A DNA stretch of 64,000 nucleotides from Meridianimarinicoccus aquatilis (GTDB lineage Bacteria > Pseudomonadota > Alphaproteobacteria > Rhodobacterales > Rhodobacteraceae): the NCBI RefSeq assembly GCF_004358675.1, contig NZ_SMZO01000002.1, forward strand, positions 62,001-126,000. The letters are read 5' to 3'. Under the pieces are notes generated by a model. It was not told where the DNA came from, did no database searches, and saw nothing but the letters and a program-made list of their open reading frames with translations. The position numbers were made by a program, and so were the translations under genes. This document shows positions 54,450 to 62,916 of this stretch, in pieces (positions within the stretch are counted from its first letter, which is position 1; each line of letters begins with the position of its first letter).

Positions 54450-55499
54450 ATGTCTCTTACGCCTTCCAAACGCGCCTATGTGCCCTTTGTCTCGGTCGAA
54501 CATATGATGGGGCTCGTGCATCATATCGGCATCGAACAGGTGTTGACCGATCTGGCCAGCGAGATCGAGGCCGATTTCCGCCGCTGGCCCCTGTTTGACA
54601 AAACGCCCCGCGTAGCGTCGCATTCCGATGTGGGGGTGATCGAGCTGATGCCGACCTCGGATGGCGAAACCTATGGGTTCAAATACGTGAACGGCCACCC
54701 CAAGAACACTGCCGAGGGTCTTCAGACCGTGACCGCCTTTGGCCTGTTGGCCGAGGTGGAAAGCGGCTATCCTACCTTGCTGAGCGAAATGACCCTTTTG
54801 ACGGCGCTGCGCACTGCGTCGACCAGCGCCATGGCCGCCAAACATTTAGCGCCCAAAGGTGCGCGGACCATGGCGATGATCGGCAATGGGGCGCAATCTG
54901 AATTTCAATGCCTTGCGTTCAAAGCGATTTGCGGCATTAACACAGTGCGGCTTTATGACATCGACGCCTCCGCCACAAAGCGCTGCGCGCGCAATCTTGC
55001 GGCCCAAGGGCTGACAGTGGTGGAGTGCCGTTCTGGTCAGGAGGCGATGGAAGGCGCACAGATCATCACGACCTGCACGGCAGACAAACAATATGCGACG
55101 ATCCTCACCGACAACATGGTCGGTAGCGGCGTGCATATCAACGCGATTGGCGGTGACTGCCCCGGCAAGACCGAACTACACCGAGATATTTTGCTTCGCT
55201 CGTCAATTTTTGTCGAGTACCCGCCTCAGACCCGGGTGGAGGGTGAAATCCAGCAGTTGGAGCACGACCACGCCGTGACCGAACTTTGGAAGGTCATCGA
55301 AGGTCAGGTAAGCGGACGCACGGATGACAGGCAAATTACCTTGTTCGACAGTGTGGGCTTTGCCATCGAAGATTTCAGCGCCCTGCGTTACATCGCGAAA
55401 GCGGTAAAAGGCACCCCATTCTTCACACAGCTCGACATGATCGCCGACCCTGACGACCCCCGCGATCTGTTCGGGATGCTTCAACGAGCGAAGCCATAA
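54450..55499 (+). CDS. Ornithine cyclodeaminase
   Basis: 349-residue member of the ornithine cyclodeaminase/mu-crystallin family, which converts ornithine to proline and ammonia with bound NAD. The substrate-side motif TLLTALRTASTSAMAAKHL and the nucleotide site AMIGNGAQSEFQCLAFKA are intact, and GDCPGKTELH marks the second conserved region. It starts 10 bases after ctlX and completes the Lrp-controlled catabolic unit. Confidence 0.93.
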   Translation: MSLTPSKRAYVPFVSVEHMMGLVHHIGIEQVLTDLASEIEADFRRWPLFDKTPRVASHSDVGVIELMPTSDGETYGFKYVNGHPKNTAEGLQTVTAFGLLAEVESGYPTLLSEMTLLTALRTASTSAMAAKHLAPKGARTMAMIGNGAQSEFQCLAFKAICGINTVRLYDIDASATKRCARNLAAQGLTVVECRSGQEAMEGAQIITTCTADKQYATILTDNMVGSGVHINAIGGDCPGKTELHRDILLRSSIFVEYPPQTRVEGEIQQLEHDHAVTELWKVIEGQVSGRTDDRQITLFDSVGFAIEDFSALRYIAKAVKGTPFFTQLDMIADPDDPRDLFGMLQRAKP

Positions 55500-55742
55500 A
55501 ACCAACAAGCTCTTACCAAGCAGCGTGGGTAAAGTTCAAACCAACAACAAATCCGGACCTTCATTTGAAGTGCAGCATTAGTCACAATGGGCTCAAAGCC
55601 GACCTCGGATGCGGCGCGGCATTTTGTGATATAGCGCGGCGTCAACGTCGGGTTGTCGATGTGGGAGGGTGTGAGTGGCGGACAGAAGAAACTGTCAAGC
55701 AAACACTAAACTTCCCGGCCATTCGCGCGCTTCGCCCTGCTT
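55500..55742. other. Short non-coding stretch after ornithine cyclodeaminase
   Basis: No supported gene and no clear terminator. Minus-strand reading around 55481-55702 is a chance open frame. The stretch leads into the decayed PIN-domain gene. Confidence 0.4.
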
Positions 55743-56258
55743 AGACCAAGGGGCGCATCGGCACGCGATAGCATATTGGTGGCAGAAGGGAATGGGCTGC
55801 TGCTTTCGGAGGTTCTAGGGCTGAGGCAGTGGGCCACTGCGGCGCTTGAAGTTGGGGCGAGTTGGTTGCAACCAGTTTTGCTGCTAGCAAAGGACAGGGG
55901 GCTGATCTCGATTGAGGACTAGACCAAGTTCATTGTTGATTGCCTGAACCGCGATTTCACGTACATGTCGATGGACTCTCAAACCTTGTTAACTCAGGCA
56001 AAAACCGAAGGGTTCAACGGTCGTGGCGCTGTCAAGCGGATGCTGGAGGTAGTTGGCGGGAAGAACGCTGATTTCGAAACCAACCTTGGCGTCGCTGCCA
56101 CGTTCCTCGACCTTGTTTTCCACTAGACCAAGCAGGAGCATCTGCGAGACCGCTACGCAAGTATGGCCTTGGAGGCATTTTGTGCTCCGCGTCAGGACAA
56201 GGCTATCGAAGTGATAAAGGCACTTTCTGGCAGGTTTCCGTTCGCGTATTCAATTTGA
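55743..56258 (+). pseudogene. Decayed PIN-domain-like protein gene
   Basis: One frame (first base divisible by 3) reads coherently as protein despite two stops, TAG 55920-55922 and TAG 56124-56126. It includes RDSILVAEGNGLLLSEVLG, LRQWATAALEVGASWLQ, KDRGLISIED, and, after the stop, TKFIVDCLNRDFTYMSMDS and GGKNADFETNLGVAATFLD. The 'lllsedlglrqwa...glis..dy' pattern resembles PIN-domain endonucleases that carry additional helical repeats. No start codon is evident, so the 5' part is also lost. Family assignment is from pattern memory only. Confidence 0.5.
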
Positions 56259-56515
56259 TTGAGCACGCATTCTGGTGGCTTGTCGGTCGCACCGTGGGAG
56301 TGCCGAACTTTCGACAACAAGTGGAAAAAGCGAAGAAATCTCAATTTGTTCGTCCTGTTGCTTTTCCTCCTGCCATGCGCGCTCGGGCAACAGAAAGGGT
56401 CAGGCTCCTAGGCTCATGCTTCCCGAACTAAAGTGTAGGACTACGTCGCTGATCTCGTCGAAAACCGACAGCGCCAATCCGAGCAGCGTTTTCTGTACTT
56501 ATTCTGTACTCGAAA
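56259..56515. other. Non-coding stretch before tRNA-Asn
   Basis: I see no supported gene. The frame after the PIN-like remnant includes a leucine-rich stretch (LFVLLLFLLPCALG) that could be chance. A short open frame at 56180-56431 overlaps the remnant in another phase and has no recognisable features. Confidence 0.35.
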
Positions 56516-56550
56516 TGAAAAAGGACTTAGCGGGCGAGCGCTAAGTCCTT
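56516..56550 (-). terminator. Rho-independent terminator of tRNA-Asn
   Basis: A perfect 12-base inverted repeat (AAGGACTTAGCG with CGCTAAGTCCTT, 56521-56550) with a six-base loop, followed on the minus strand by a T-run (complement of AAAAA at 56518-56522). It lies eight bases past the tRNA 3' end. Confidence 0.88.
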
Positions 56551-56558
56551 GAAATCTT

Positions 56559-56633
56559 TGGCTCCGGCGGTAGGGATCGAACCTACGACCAATTGATTAA
56601 CAGTCAACTGCTCTACCGCTGAGCTACGCCGGA
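56559..56633 (-). tRNA. tRNA-Asn (GTT anticodon)
   Basis: On the minus strand the 75-base gene has acceptor TCCGGCG/CGCCGGA, discriminator G and encoded CCA, D-arm GCTC/GAGC, anticodon loop with GTT in GACTGTTAATC, and T-arm GTAGG/CCTAC with TTCGATC. It is followed by a strong terminator and bounds the accessory region on the right. Confidence 0.96.
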
Positions 56634-56643
56634 ACACGAGGGG

Positions 56644-56672
56644 GCTATAGCAATGCGTTTCAGGAGCGTCCA
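56644..56672 (-). promoter_or_regulatory. Probable promoter of tRNA-Asn
   Basis: On the minus strand TGGACG (56667-56672), a 17-base spacer and TATAGC (56644-56649) precede the tRNA. The -35 overlaps the end of the metallo-hydrolase gene. Confidence 0.45.
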
Positions 56673-57610
56673 GAGGCTTCTGTCGTTTTTTTGTCGTCTT
56701 TTTTGATCAACGTGAAGATAGCGGCTTCACCGGGGTCTGGATGTGCCGAAACAAGACCGCGACCGCGCAGGTCAACAAGATGAGCCAGTGCATTGCGCGA
56801 TGCGGCAGCCAAGAGGGCAGGTGGGATGTCGCCGTACACGATAGCTGTTACTTCGTGCAGAGTTCTCGCGCCGCGGGCCAAAGCCGTGAGCACATCTTGT
56901 TCACGGCTTTTACGATGCGCGATTAACTCGGCGATGCGTATGGCGGGGGCAGTGACAGGCGCGCCGTGACCCGGATGCAAAATGCGCGGACCCAATCGGG
57001 CCAGCTTTTCACATGAAGCGAGAAAGTCGGTCATGTCGCCATCGGGGGGCGAGACGAGCGAGCTTGACCAACCCATGACGAGGTCGCCGCTGAAAACGCA
57101 GTCGCCCCATTCAAAGACCATGTGGTTACCCATGTGCCCCGGTGTCCAATGTGCGGTGATGCTCCAGTCGTCGCCGGTCACCACGTTGCCGTCGGCGAGT
57201 TTATGGTCCGGCGAAAACTTGGTGTCGACACCTTCACCGCCGCTGGTAAGGCCGCGTTCGGCCAGCTCTACCATAATAGTGCTACGTCCTGCACTGGCAG
57301 GGCCATACGCCAGAATTGGCGCGCCGGTGGCGTCAGACAACGGCTTGGCAAGCGGCGAATGATCCAGATGCGCATGGGTGACCAAAATATGCGTGATCCT
57401 TTGCTCTGGCCCGATTGCGTCCAGCACTGCGGCAAGGTGAGCCGGATCATCCGGCCCCGGATCGATCACAGCCAGCCCACGCCAGCCCAGCAGATACGTG
57501 TTCGTTCCGGGCCCGGTCATGGGCCCCGGGTTGCGCGCCACTACCCTGCGAAGTCCTGGTGCTATCCCTTCGGCACGACCCGGCGCCGGATCAAACTCGT
57601 TTGGCTGCAT
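56660..57610 (-). CDS. LACTB2-like metallo-beta-lactamase hydrolase
   Basis: 316 residues. Metal motif THAHLDHSPLAKPL near residue 80, then TPGHMGNHMVF and FSGDLVMG, and a C-terminal winged-helix-like domain (about 215-305, RTLHEVTAIVYGDIP) typical of LACTB2-type endoribonuclease-like or related hydrolases. Substrate unknown. It ends 27 bases before tRNA-Asn and is divergent from the histidine kinase gene (42-base gap). Confidence 0.85.
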   Translation of the reverse strand: MQPNEFDPAPGRAEGIAPGLRRVVARNPGPMTGPGTNTYLLGWRGLAVIDPGPDDPAHLAAVLDAIGPEQRITHILVTHAHLDHSPLAKPLSDATGAPILAYGPASAGRSTIMVELAERGLTSGGEGVDTKFSPDHKLADGNVVTGDDWSITAHWTPGHMGNHMVFEWGDCVFSGDLVMGWSSSLVSPPDGDMTDFLASCEKLARLGPRILHPGHGAPVTAPAIRIAELIAHRKSREQDVLTALARGARTLHEVTAIVYGDIPPALLAAASRNALAHLVDLRGRGLVSAHPDPGEAAIFTLIKKDDKKTTEASGRS

Positions 57611-57652
57611 TTCGCGCTTTCCCCCTTGCGATCAACGTGGTCTGCTCATTGC

Positions 57653-58972
57653 ATGCTTGCTGCTTTTCTCAAACACTGGATGCCGCGTAGTCTTTACGGA
57701 CGGGCTGCACTGATCCTTCTGCTTCCGGTGCTCACGTTGCAACTGGTTGTGTCCGTCGTTTTCATTCAGCGTCATTTCGAAGGGGTGACTGCGCAAATGA
57801 CGCGAAATGTTCTGATTGAAACGCAGTTCTTAGTTGGACAGATAAACCAAGCTGAGACCCTTGAAGACGCATTGAAAATCGGCCGGGATCTGGGCGGTGC
57901 GCTGCAAATTGGCGTGATAACGCCTGCACCGGACAATCGCGGCGATCAAAGAGTCTTCTACGATCTTTCTGGCCGTGTTGTATCCGAAATTTTGCGCGAT
58001 CGCCTTCCCGGCATGGAGAGTATTGATTTGCGGTCCGATACGCGACAAGTGCGCGTCGTTGTCGACACCCTTTGGGGGCGGGTCGAATTGCGCCTGCAAC
58101 GAAGCCGTGTATCGGCCTCGAATCCCCATCAGCTGTTGGTGTTAATGATCTTTACCGGCATCTTGATGACGATGATATCCTTTATCTTTCTTCGCAATCA
58201 GCTGCGACCTATCCGTCGTCTGGCGCGCGCCGCTGATGCTTTCGGGAAGGGCCGACATGCAAATTACCATGTGGCCGGCGCGATGGAAGTGCGCCAGGCG
58301 GGGGCGGCCTTTTTGGACATGCGAGAGCGGATAGAGCGTCAGATCGAACAACGTACGCTGATGCTGTCGGGGGTTAGCCACGATTTGCGCACACCGCTGA
58401 CCAGATTGAAGTTGGAGTTGTCGATGATGGACGACACGCCCGAAGCCGAAGCGATGCTGCGCGATGTTCGCGACATGCAGCGGCTTGTGGATGAGTTCTT
58501 GGCATTTGCGCGGGGGGACGCTTTGGATGATCCGGTTCCCACCGATCTCACAGCGTTAGTCAAAAAGGTCATCGAAGATATGGAACGCAGCGGTCACACT
58601 GTTGAACTTGAAACCGCCGTTGAAACCGGTTTGATCGATGTGCGGCCCATGGCTGTTACGCGCGCTCTTGAGAATTTGCTCGGCAATGCGGTGCGGTATG
58701 GCACGTGCGCCTGTGTCCGGATTGAAATGCTTTCCGGCGCTGTGCGGATCAGGGTCGAAGATGATGGGCCCGGTATTCCGGCTGAAAAACGCATAGACGC
58801 TCTGAAACCGTTTAATCGGCTCGATCCCGCACGGAACCAAAACAGTACAACAGGTGTCGGGCTTGGTTTGGCTATCGCGTCTGATATTGCGCGAAAGCAT
58901 GGAGGGCGACTTCAGCTTGGCGAAAGCGCCCGCCTTGGCGGGTTATGCGCGGACCTTGTTTTGGCAGTCTAG
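57653..58972 (+). CDS. EnvZ-like sensor histidine kinase without adjacent regulator
   Basis: 439 residues: two membrane segments (about 18-38 and 160-180) around a periplasmic domain, HAMP, HisKA with H243 in LSGVSHDLRTPLTRL, and an ATPase domain (ENLLGNAVRYG, DDGPGIP, GVGLGLAI). The motif set resembles EnvZ. No ompR-type response regulator lies beside it, so its partner must be elsewhere. ATG 57653 opens the membrane protein; longer upstream frame is antisense to the neighbour. Confidence 0.9.
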   Translation: MLAAFLKHWMPRSLYGRAALILLLPVLTLQLVVSVVFIQRHFEGVTAQMTRNVLIETQFLVGQINQAETLEDALKIGRDLGGALQIGVITPAPDNRGDQRVFYDLSGRVVSEILRDRLPGMESIDLRSDTRQVRVVVDTLWGRVELRLQRSRVSASNPHQLLVLMIFTGILMTMISFIFLRNQLRPIRRLARAADAFGKGRHANYHVAGAMEVRQAGAAFLDMRERIERQIEQRTLMLSGVSHDLRTPLTRLKLELSMMDDTPEAEAMLRDVRDMQRLVDEFLAFARGDALDDPVPTDLTALVKKVIEDMERSGHTVELETAVETGLIDVRPMAVTRALENLLGNAVRYGTCACVRIEMLSGAVRIRVEDDGPGIPAEKRIDALKPFNRLDPARNQNSTTGVGLGLAIASDIARKHGGRLQLGESARLGGLCADLVLAV

Positions 58973-59009
58973 CGTCATATTCGATGGCGCTAAATCTGAT
59001 TTTCAGCGG

Positions 59010-59588
59010 TCAGCCGGTCCAGCTTCTGGTCGGGCCGCAATCCATGTGTACGAAATTCGAGCGGTAGTATTTGCCAACGCCCCCAGCCGAGCAGGCTTGT
59101 GCGGCTGCTGCCATTTGCTTGACCGAACGGCTTTTCAATCGCAGGTCTGCCGCTTGGCCTTTCATGTGAAGTGAATTGCGCGCTGCGCCGCCAGACCGAC
59201 TGCGAAGCATAGCGTTTGTGTGGGGGGTGCGGTATCCGCTCAGCAGAAGGTACGGCTCATCCACATCCATTAGGGCGTGGGAGGCTGCCATGATATCAAT
59301 CGTGCGCGTATCAATATTGGTTGTCGCGTTGTCGCGCCAATCGCGCATGAAATGATTGATCTCTTTAAGGGCGGGTTTCACATACTTGCCATCAACCCAG
59401 TAGATCATGTCGATGGACTCTCCGGTGCGCCCGGAATACATTTTTATTCGGCGAACATCGCCGCCGCCACGCAGAAAGCCGAAGATACCAGCTTGCGCAG
59501 GTGCTGCGGTTACGGCTGTGGCCGCAAATGCAGAAAGAACACCGCGACGTGTCAGGCGCACTGCGCCTGTCGATCTTGAAGAAGTCAT
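59010..59588 (-). CDS. DUF882 / YcbK-like peptidase M15 family protein
   Basis: 192 residues with a twin-arginine signal (LTRRGVLSAFAATAV, about 13-27) ending PAQA. The DUF882 metal motif is present: SGYRTPHTNAML, SLHMKGQAADL and NFVHMDCG. Family members (MepK-like) hydrolyse peptidoglycan peptide crosslinks. It is divergent from an L,D-transpeptidase, so the two may act together in crosslink turnover. Confidence 0.9.
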   Translation of the reverse strand: MTSSRSTGAVRLTRRGVLSAFAATAVTAAPAQAGIFGFLRGGGDVRRIKMYSGRTGESIDMIYWVDGKYVKPALKEINHFMRDWRDNATTNIDTRTIDIMAASHALMDVDEPYLLLSGYRTPHTNAMLRSRSGGAARNSLHMKGQAADLRLKSRSVKQMAAAAQACSAGGVGKYYRSNFVHMDCGPTRSWTG

Positions 59589-59726
59589 GCCTGTACTGCC
59601 TCGTCTGTTTGCCGAATTTTACGGCTGTTTTAAGAAGCATCCCACAAAACGGCTTTTCGCACAAGGTTAACTGAACTCCAACCGGCTTGTTCCGCATCGC
59701 AGACTTGACAGGAACGTGATCGGCGT

Positions 59727-59767
59727 AAACCTGCCGATCTGGGCGGATGACGGCTGAAACCTGCCGA
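59727..59767. repeat. AAACCTGCCGA direct repeat in divergent promoter region
   Basis: Two identical 11-base copies begin at 59727 and 59757, exactly 30 bases apart (about three helical turns). They lie in the 308-base gap between the DUF882 gene and the L,D-transpeptidase gene and may be sites for one regulator. A TTGACA at 59705 is a possible -35. No other strong feature is seen in the gap. Confidence 0.45.
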
Positions 59768-59896
59768 ATTTTTAGGCGGCTTGCGTTGCGGGAAGGTGAC
59801 AGCGGATTGTTGCAGACGGGTAAGGTGTTGTTTGGGATTGGTGGCAAATACTGAAGCCGTGATACTGAAAGACATGGATATGAGAAGGATAGAACG

Positions 59897-61498
59897 ATGA
59901 TACAGGCACTTGCCCGACGGCTCTCAGTGGTGGCACTTGCCAGTTTCCTTTTCTCCGCAACACCATTGGTTGCACAATCTGGTGGCGGTGCGCTGCAGCA
60001 GGCCATCGCTGGTGAAGTCGCGCGGGACGCCGCATTGCGCGAATTTTATGCATCTCGCAATTACGCGCCGATCTGGGTCAGCGGATCCGGGGCCGACAAA
60101 CGCAGAACAAAGGCCCTGTTTGATGCGCTTGGCAAAGCCGGTGATCATGCACTGCCTGCGGCGTCGTACCGTGTCGATGATCTGACCCGGGCGGTGCGCG
60201 CAGCGTCCGGCGTGAGTGAACGCGCCAAGGTTGAAGTTGCATTGTCTCGCGCCTTTTCTGACTACGCTCAAGACGTACAATCCGGTGTTCTTATACCGTC
60301 GCGCGTGACTTCCGAGATTGACCGCGCCGCGCCGCGCCGGGGGCAGGCGGCAACATTGGCCGCATTCGTCAAATCGTCGCCGTCGGGGTTTCTCCGCGCG
60401 TTGCCGCCTCAAACTGACCAGTACGAGCATTTGATTAAAGAAAAAGAGCGGCTTGAAAAGGTCATCGGAGCCGGCGGTTGGGGGGCGAAAGTCAGCGGGG
60501 GAACTTTGAAGCCGGGGATGTCGTCGGCTCAGATTCCTGTGTTGCGCGCGCGTCTTGCGCGGCTGGGTTATGGTCGGGCTTCAAACTCTGCCGCGTATGA
60601 CGCCGATTTGCAGCAAGAGGTTGCCAAGTTCCAGCGGGATCACGGCCTTTCGCCTGATGCCGTGGTTGGCCCCGGAACAATGAGTGAGCTGAACAAGACC
60701 GCGGCAGAGCGTCTGTCTCAGGTCGTCGTCGCTATGGAACGTGAGCGTTGGATGAATTTCCCGCTTGGGCGACGCCATGTCTGGGTGAATATTCCCGACT
60801 TTCACGTAAAGCTAATTGAAAACGGCCGCGTCACTTTTGAAACACGGTCAGTGGTTGGCCAGAACCGCAGAACGCACCGCACACCTGAATTCTCGGATGT
60901 GATGGAATTCATGGTGATCAATCCAACGTGGAATGTCCCTTACTCGATTGCCACCAAAGAATACTTGCCGATGCTCAAGAAAGACCCGAATGCGGTGTCC
61001 CACCTGCAGTTGCTGGACAAGAACGGGAACCGGGTTTCCCGCGCATCGGTTGATTTTGCAAGCTACAGCTCATCCAACTTTCCCTACCGGCTAAAAGAGC
61101 CTCCCAATGATGGAAATGCGCTTGGGTTGGTAAAGTTCATGTTCCCCAATACTCACAACATCTATCTGCATGACACGCCCTCAAAATCCCTTTTTGCGCG
61201 TGGTCAACGCACGTTCAGTCATGGATGTGTGCGTTTGGCTGACCCTTTCGATTTCGCCTATGCGCTGCTGAAAGGTCAATCCAGCAACCCGAAAGCTACG
61301 TTTCAAAAGCGGCTTTCGACCGGGCGCGAAAGCGTTGTGATGCTGGAAGACCCGCCCCGCGTTCACTTGGTGTATCGGACAGCCATCGGACAACCGCGCG
61401 GTGCGGCACACTATCGGCCCGACATTTATGGCCGGGACGCTGCGATCTTTTCCGCGTTGACCAAAGCCGGGGTTTCGCTTCGCGCAGTGGGCGGATAA
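59897..61498 (+). CDS. L,D-transpeptidase (YcbB-like) with peptidoglycan-binding domain
   Basis: 533 residues. Signal peptide about 1-25 (ending LVAQS), an N-terminal scaffold, a PG_binding_1 domain near 205-275 (PVLRARLARLGY, FQRDHGLSPDAVVGPGT) and a YkuD catalytic domain with SHGCVRLADPFDF, catalytic Cys444. It forms 3-3 crosslinks in peptidoglycan. ATG 59897 opens the signal peptide after GAGAAGGATAG. It stands 34 bases before lpxD. Confidence 0.94.
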   Translation: MIQALARRLSVVALASFLFSATPLVAQSGGGALQQAIAGEVARDAALREFYASRNYAPIWVSGSGADKRRTKALFDALGKAGDHALPAASYRVDDLTRAVRAASGVSERAKVEVALSRAFSDYAQDVQSGVLIPSRVTSEIDRAAPRRGQAATLAAFVKSSPSGFLRALPPQTDQYEHLIKEKERLEKVIGAGGWGAKVSGGTLKPGMSSAQIPVLRARLARLGYGRASNSAAYDADLQQEVAKFQRDHGLSPDAVVGPGTMSELNKTAAERLSQVVVAMERERWMNFPLGRRHVWVNIPDFHVKLIENGRVTFETRSVVGQNRRTHRTPEFSDVMEFMVINPTWNVPYSIATKEYLPMLKKDPNAVSHLQLLDKNGNRVSRASVDFASYSSSNFPYRLKEPPNDGNALGLVKFMFPNTHNIYLHDTPSKSLFARGQRTFSHGCVRLADPFDFAYALLKGQSSNPKATFQKRLSTGRESVVMLEDPPRVHLVYRTAIGQPRGAAHYRPDIYGRDAAIFSALTKAGVSLRAVGG

Positions 61499-61532
61499 CC
61501 TGCGTCACAGTCCCTGAATTGGCGGAGCCGTG

Positions 61533-62624
61533 ATGCACATACCCCTTTCACAAGTCGCAACTGCGCTTGATGCGCGGATCGACGGTAATGCGGAACTTGA
61601 AATTACTGGCGCGGCCGAGCCAGCGCAGTGTGCTGCGGATCAACTCGCGTTGGCAATGTCGCCCAAATACGCCGAAGGCCTGGCCAAAGGCCAAGCCCGC
61701 GCCGCTATTTTGTATGATGGCGCTTCGCGTGAGGAGTTTGGACTGGAAGCCGCGTTGTTTGTGGCGAGGCCAAGACTGGCAATGGCGCATCTGTCGAAGT
61801 TGTTTGATCCTGGGCCGCAGATTGCGCCGGGGATCCACCCCAGCGCGGTTGTCGATCCTACTGCCAAGATAGGCGAAGATGCGCGCATCGGGCCTTTGGT
61901 TGTGATTTCGGCAAATGTCACAATCGGGGCACGGGCGCGCATTGCGGCGCATGCCAGCATCGATCACGGCGCAACGATTGGCGACGACATCTTGATGCAT
62001 TCCGGCGCACGGGTGGGCGCGGGTGTGACGATCGGGGATCGCGTGATCTTGCACTACAACTCTGTTGTGGGCGGCGATGGCTTTGCGTTCGTAACGCCCA
62101 AGCCATCTTCGGTGGAAGTGGTGCGTGCGACTATGGGCGCAGAAACTGAACTGGAACACCAGAGCTGGACGCGGATTCACACGCTTGGCACGGTTGTTAT
62201 TGGCAATGATGTCGAACTTGGCAGCTGTTCCTGCATCGATCGGGGCACAATCCGGGCCACTGTTGTGGGAAATGGCACAAAGATCGACAGCCAAGTTCAG
62301 ATCGGACACAACACCACCATCGGCGAAGACTGCCTGTTGTGCGGTCAGGCTGGCGTTGCCGGCTCGGTTCAGATTGGTGACCGCGTCGTTCTTGCCGGTA
62401 AGGTGGGTGTTAACGACAACATATTTATCGGCGACGATGTTGTTGCGGGCGGCGGCAGCAATATTGTCAGCAATGTACCGGCAGGTCGCGTAATATTTGG
62501 CTATCCGGCGATAAAGATGACCACGCACATGGAAACTTACAAGGCGATGCGCCGTTTGCCCCGTTTGTTGAAGGACGTTGCGGCATTGAAGAAAGCGGTT
62601 CCAAACACGGATAAGAATGACTAG
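61533..62624 (+). CDS. lpxD: UDP-3-O-(3-hydroxyacyl)glucosamine N-acyltransferase
   Basis: Third enzyme of lipid A synthesis, which adds the second hydroxyacyl chain from acyl carrier protein. 363 residues: an N-terminal uridine-binding domain and a left-handed beta-helix of hexapeptide repeats (IGEDARIGPLVVIS and VTIGARARIAAHA). Catalytic histidine region is HNTTIGED. ATG 61533 follows GGAG; a GTG one codon before is possible. It precedes an acyl carrier protein and ketoacyl synthase. Confidence 0.96.
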   Translation: MHIPLSQVATALDARIDGNAELEITGAAEPAQCAADQLALAMSPKYAEGLAKGQARAAILYDGASREEFGLEAALFVARPRLAMAHLSKLFDPGPQIAPGIHPSAVVDPTAKIGEDARIGPLVVISANVTIGARARIAAHASIDHGATIGDDILMHSGARVGAGVTIGDRVILHYNSVVGGDGFAFVTPKPSSVEVVRATMGAETELEHQSWTRIHTLGTVVIGNDVELGSCSCIDRGTIRATVVGNGTKIDSQVQIGHNTTIGEDCLLCGQAGVAGSVQIGDRVVLAGKVGVNDNIFIGDDVVAGGGSNIVSNVPAGRVIFGYPAIKMTTHMETYKAMRRLPRLLKDVAALKKAVPNTDKND

Positions 62625-62655
62625 ATCGCCAAAGAGACTGGCGGGAGAATGACGG

Positions 62656-62916
62656 ATGAGTGTGAAGGACAGGGTGACCCGCATTATCGCGGACCAGGCG
62701 ATGATGGAAACGGCCGAAGTCACACCAGATAAAACGCTGGAAGACCTTGGTATTGACAGCCTCGGGTTAGTAGAGAGCATCTTCGCCATCGAAGAGGAGT
62801 TCGACATTCAGGTCCCATTCAATGCCAATAACCCTGAAGAAAGCGACTTCGACATCTCCAGCGTTGCGGCAATCGTTGCAGCGGTTGAATCGCTGGTCGA
62901 TCAGCAGTCGGCATGA
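62656..62916 (+). CDS. Acyl carrier protein
   Basis: 86 residues; the phosphopantetheine attachment serine is S35 in DLGIDSLGLVE. The sequence is longer and more diverged at the C-terminus than the housekeeping AcpP, suggesting a dedicated carrier for a special acyl chain. Its stop overlaps the ketoacyl synthase start, so the two are coupled. Position after lpxD suggests lipid A or hydroxy fatty acid supply, by inference. Confidence 0.93.
   Translation: MSVKDRVTRIIADQAMMETAEVTPDKTLEDLGIDSLGLVESIFAIEEEFDIQVPFNANNPEESDFDISSVAAIVAAVESLVDQQSA

Noticed and set aside
56180-56431. Plus-strand open frame of 83 codons
   Set aside because: Overlaps the decayed PIN-like gene in another phase and shows no signal, domain or ribosome-binding site.
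61548-62807. Long minus-strand open frame of 419 codons
   Set aside because: It is antisense to lpxD and the acyl carrier protein, whose products are clearly conserved; the minus-strand translation has no recognisable domain.
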